The position numbers and the translations under genes were made by a program. Below, in pieces: positions 5,604 through 6,255 of a stretch of 6,255 nt of DNA (its first letter is position 1; every line of letters starts with the position of its first letter). The notes beneath the pieces were generated by a model. That model was not told where the DNA came from. It ran no database searches and worked only from the letters and a program-made list of their open reading frames with translations. Origin of the DNA: Bacteroidota bacterium (GTDB taxonomy: Bacteria > Bacteroidota > Bacteroidia > Bacteroidales > VadinHA17); the NCBI GenBank assembly GCA_021816545.1, contig JAKAXP010000141.1:1-6255 (forward strand), in the 5' to 3' direction.

Positions 5604-6255
5604 ATGTCACGAAAACTTCTTTACGGGATCCTGATTTTGGGTTGCGCTCTTTTAAGCGTAAAAAGCCCGGCTCAGGAATTGAAGGACACTGTGAGGGTAC
5701 TCTTTGTGGGTAACAGTTACACCTATTTTGAAAACCTGCCACAGGTGGTTTCTGTACTCTCTGAAACAACAGGCACTGTTCTTTTAACCAGAAAGGTGAC
5801 TGCCGGTGGCGCGAAACTCAGCGAACACTGGAGAGGGGCGCGCGGACTCACCTCCCGGGAGGAGATCAGCAATGGCAACTATGATATTGTTGTTCTTCAG
5901 GAATGGAGCCTGGGAACAGTTAATGAGAAAGACAGTGCAGAGTATTACCTCAGGCTGTTCAGTGGCCTGGTTAGGGACAAGGGGGCGAGACCTTACTATT
6001 ACCTGACGTGGGCCAGGGAGAAGTCACCTGAGCAACAGGAAACCATCAGCAGGGTTTACCGTGAAACAGCTGCAACCAACGGTGCAAAGGTTGTTCCCGT
6101 GGGAGAGGCATGGGCTCTCGCACTTGCCGAACGCCCTGATTTCAGGCTCTACTTTCCTGACGGATCCCATCCTTCCGAGCTTGGGACATACCTTGCCGCA
6201 TGTGTTTTTGTTGCTGCGCTTACCGGCGAATTGCCGGAGTCAATACCCGGTGTAA
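5604..6255 (+). CDS. Exported SGNH/GDSL-like hydrolase, 3'-truncated by the window edge
   Basis: From the ATG at 5604 the frame is open for 217 codons to the right edge with no stop, so the C-terminus is missing. An N-terminal signal (basic MSRK, hydrophobic 5-18) probably ends near SPAQ (21-24). Cys14 after LILG could in principle be a lipobox, but it sits in mid-hydrophobic segment. The mature part opens with VRVLFVGNSYTY (30-41), block I of SGNH hydrolases with nucleophile Ser38. A Gly-Gly at 68-69 may belong to the oxyanion region. IVVLQEWS (95-102) is a conserved strand, and DGSHPS (186-191) gives the Asp186-His189 pair. PVGEAWALAL (165-174) is typical of this subgroup. Most of the domain appears present, so little more than a C-terminal tail may be missing. 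The likely role is a periplasmic or surface esterase, perhaps deacetylating sugars; the substrate is unproven. The gene is 1 nt downstream of the MBL-fold gene. Confidence 0.9.
   Translation, partial: MSRKLLYGILILGCALLSVKSPAQELKDTVRVLFVGNSYTYFENLPQVVSVLSETTGTVLLTRKVTAGGAKLSEHWRGARGLTSREEISNGNYDIVVLQEWSLGTVNEKDSAEYYLRLFSGLVRDKGARPYYYLTWAREKSPEQQETISRVYRETAATNGAKVVPVGEAWALALAERPDFRLYFPDGSHPSELGTYLAACVFVAALTGELPESIPGV

Noticed and set aside
1..6255. Mobile element, CRISPR array, tRNA or rRNA, or defence system
   Set aside because: No transposase or integrase, no terminal inverted repeats, no regularly spaced repeats and no RNA gene signatures were seen. The only notable direct repeat is within the heme-coding region.

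Overview
This 6.25 kb window looks like a chromosomal segment from a Bacteroidota member, probably an environmental anaerobe of the Bacteroidales type. That is inferred from the style of the protein families (a dCMP deaminase directly followed by an S41 C-terminal protease, a Bacteroidota-like SGNH hydrolase), the mostly weak or absent Shine-Dalgarno signals, and one perfect match to the Bacteroidota -7 promoter consensus TAnnTTTG. A lipid-anchored octaheme cytochrome-like protein argues for a sediment or groundwater organism with extracytoplasmic electron transfer rather than a gut commensal. No sequence comparison could be run, so the taxonomy is an inference.

Layout. At the left edge (1-550, +) is the C-terminal two thirds of an alpha/beta hydrolase with its complete Ser-Asp-His triad. 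It converges, with a 7-nt gap, on a leftward block of four genes (4825 to 558, -). In order of transcription these are a PhzF-family protein, an octaheme c-type cytochrome lipoprotein (7 nt after PhzF), a dCMP deaminase (after a 120-nt gap) and an S41 carboxyl-terminal processing protease (11-nt overlap with the deaminase). A short 84-nt divergent region separates this block from a rightward pair (4910 to the right edge, +): a cytoplasmic metallo-beta-lactamase-fold hydrolase and, 1 nt later, an exported SGNH/GDSL-type hydrolase that runs off the window.

How the genes work together. The spacing supports at least three tightly linked pairs: PhzF with the cytochrome, deaminase with protease, and MBL hydrolase with SGNH hydrolase. 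The products are functionally mixed: nucleotide metabolism (dCMP to dUMP), envelope proteolysis, envelope redox chemistry and uncharacterised hydrolases. I see no mobile element, CRISPR array, tRNA, rRNA or defence system. Coding density is very high and no intergenic stretch exceeds about 120 nt. The least explained element is the octaheme lipoprotein, which has a heme-free N-terminal domain of about 160 residues and, in its heme region, exactly as many spare histidines as hemes.
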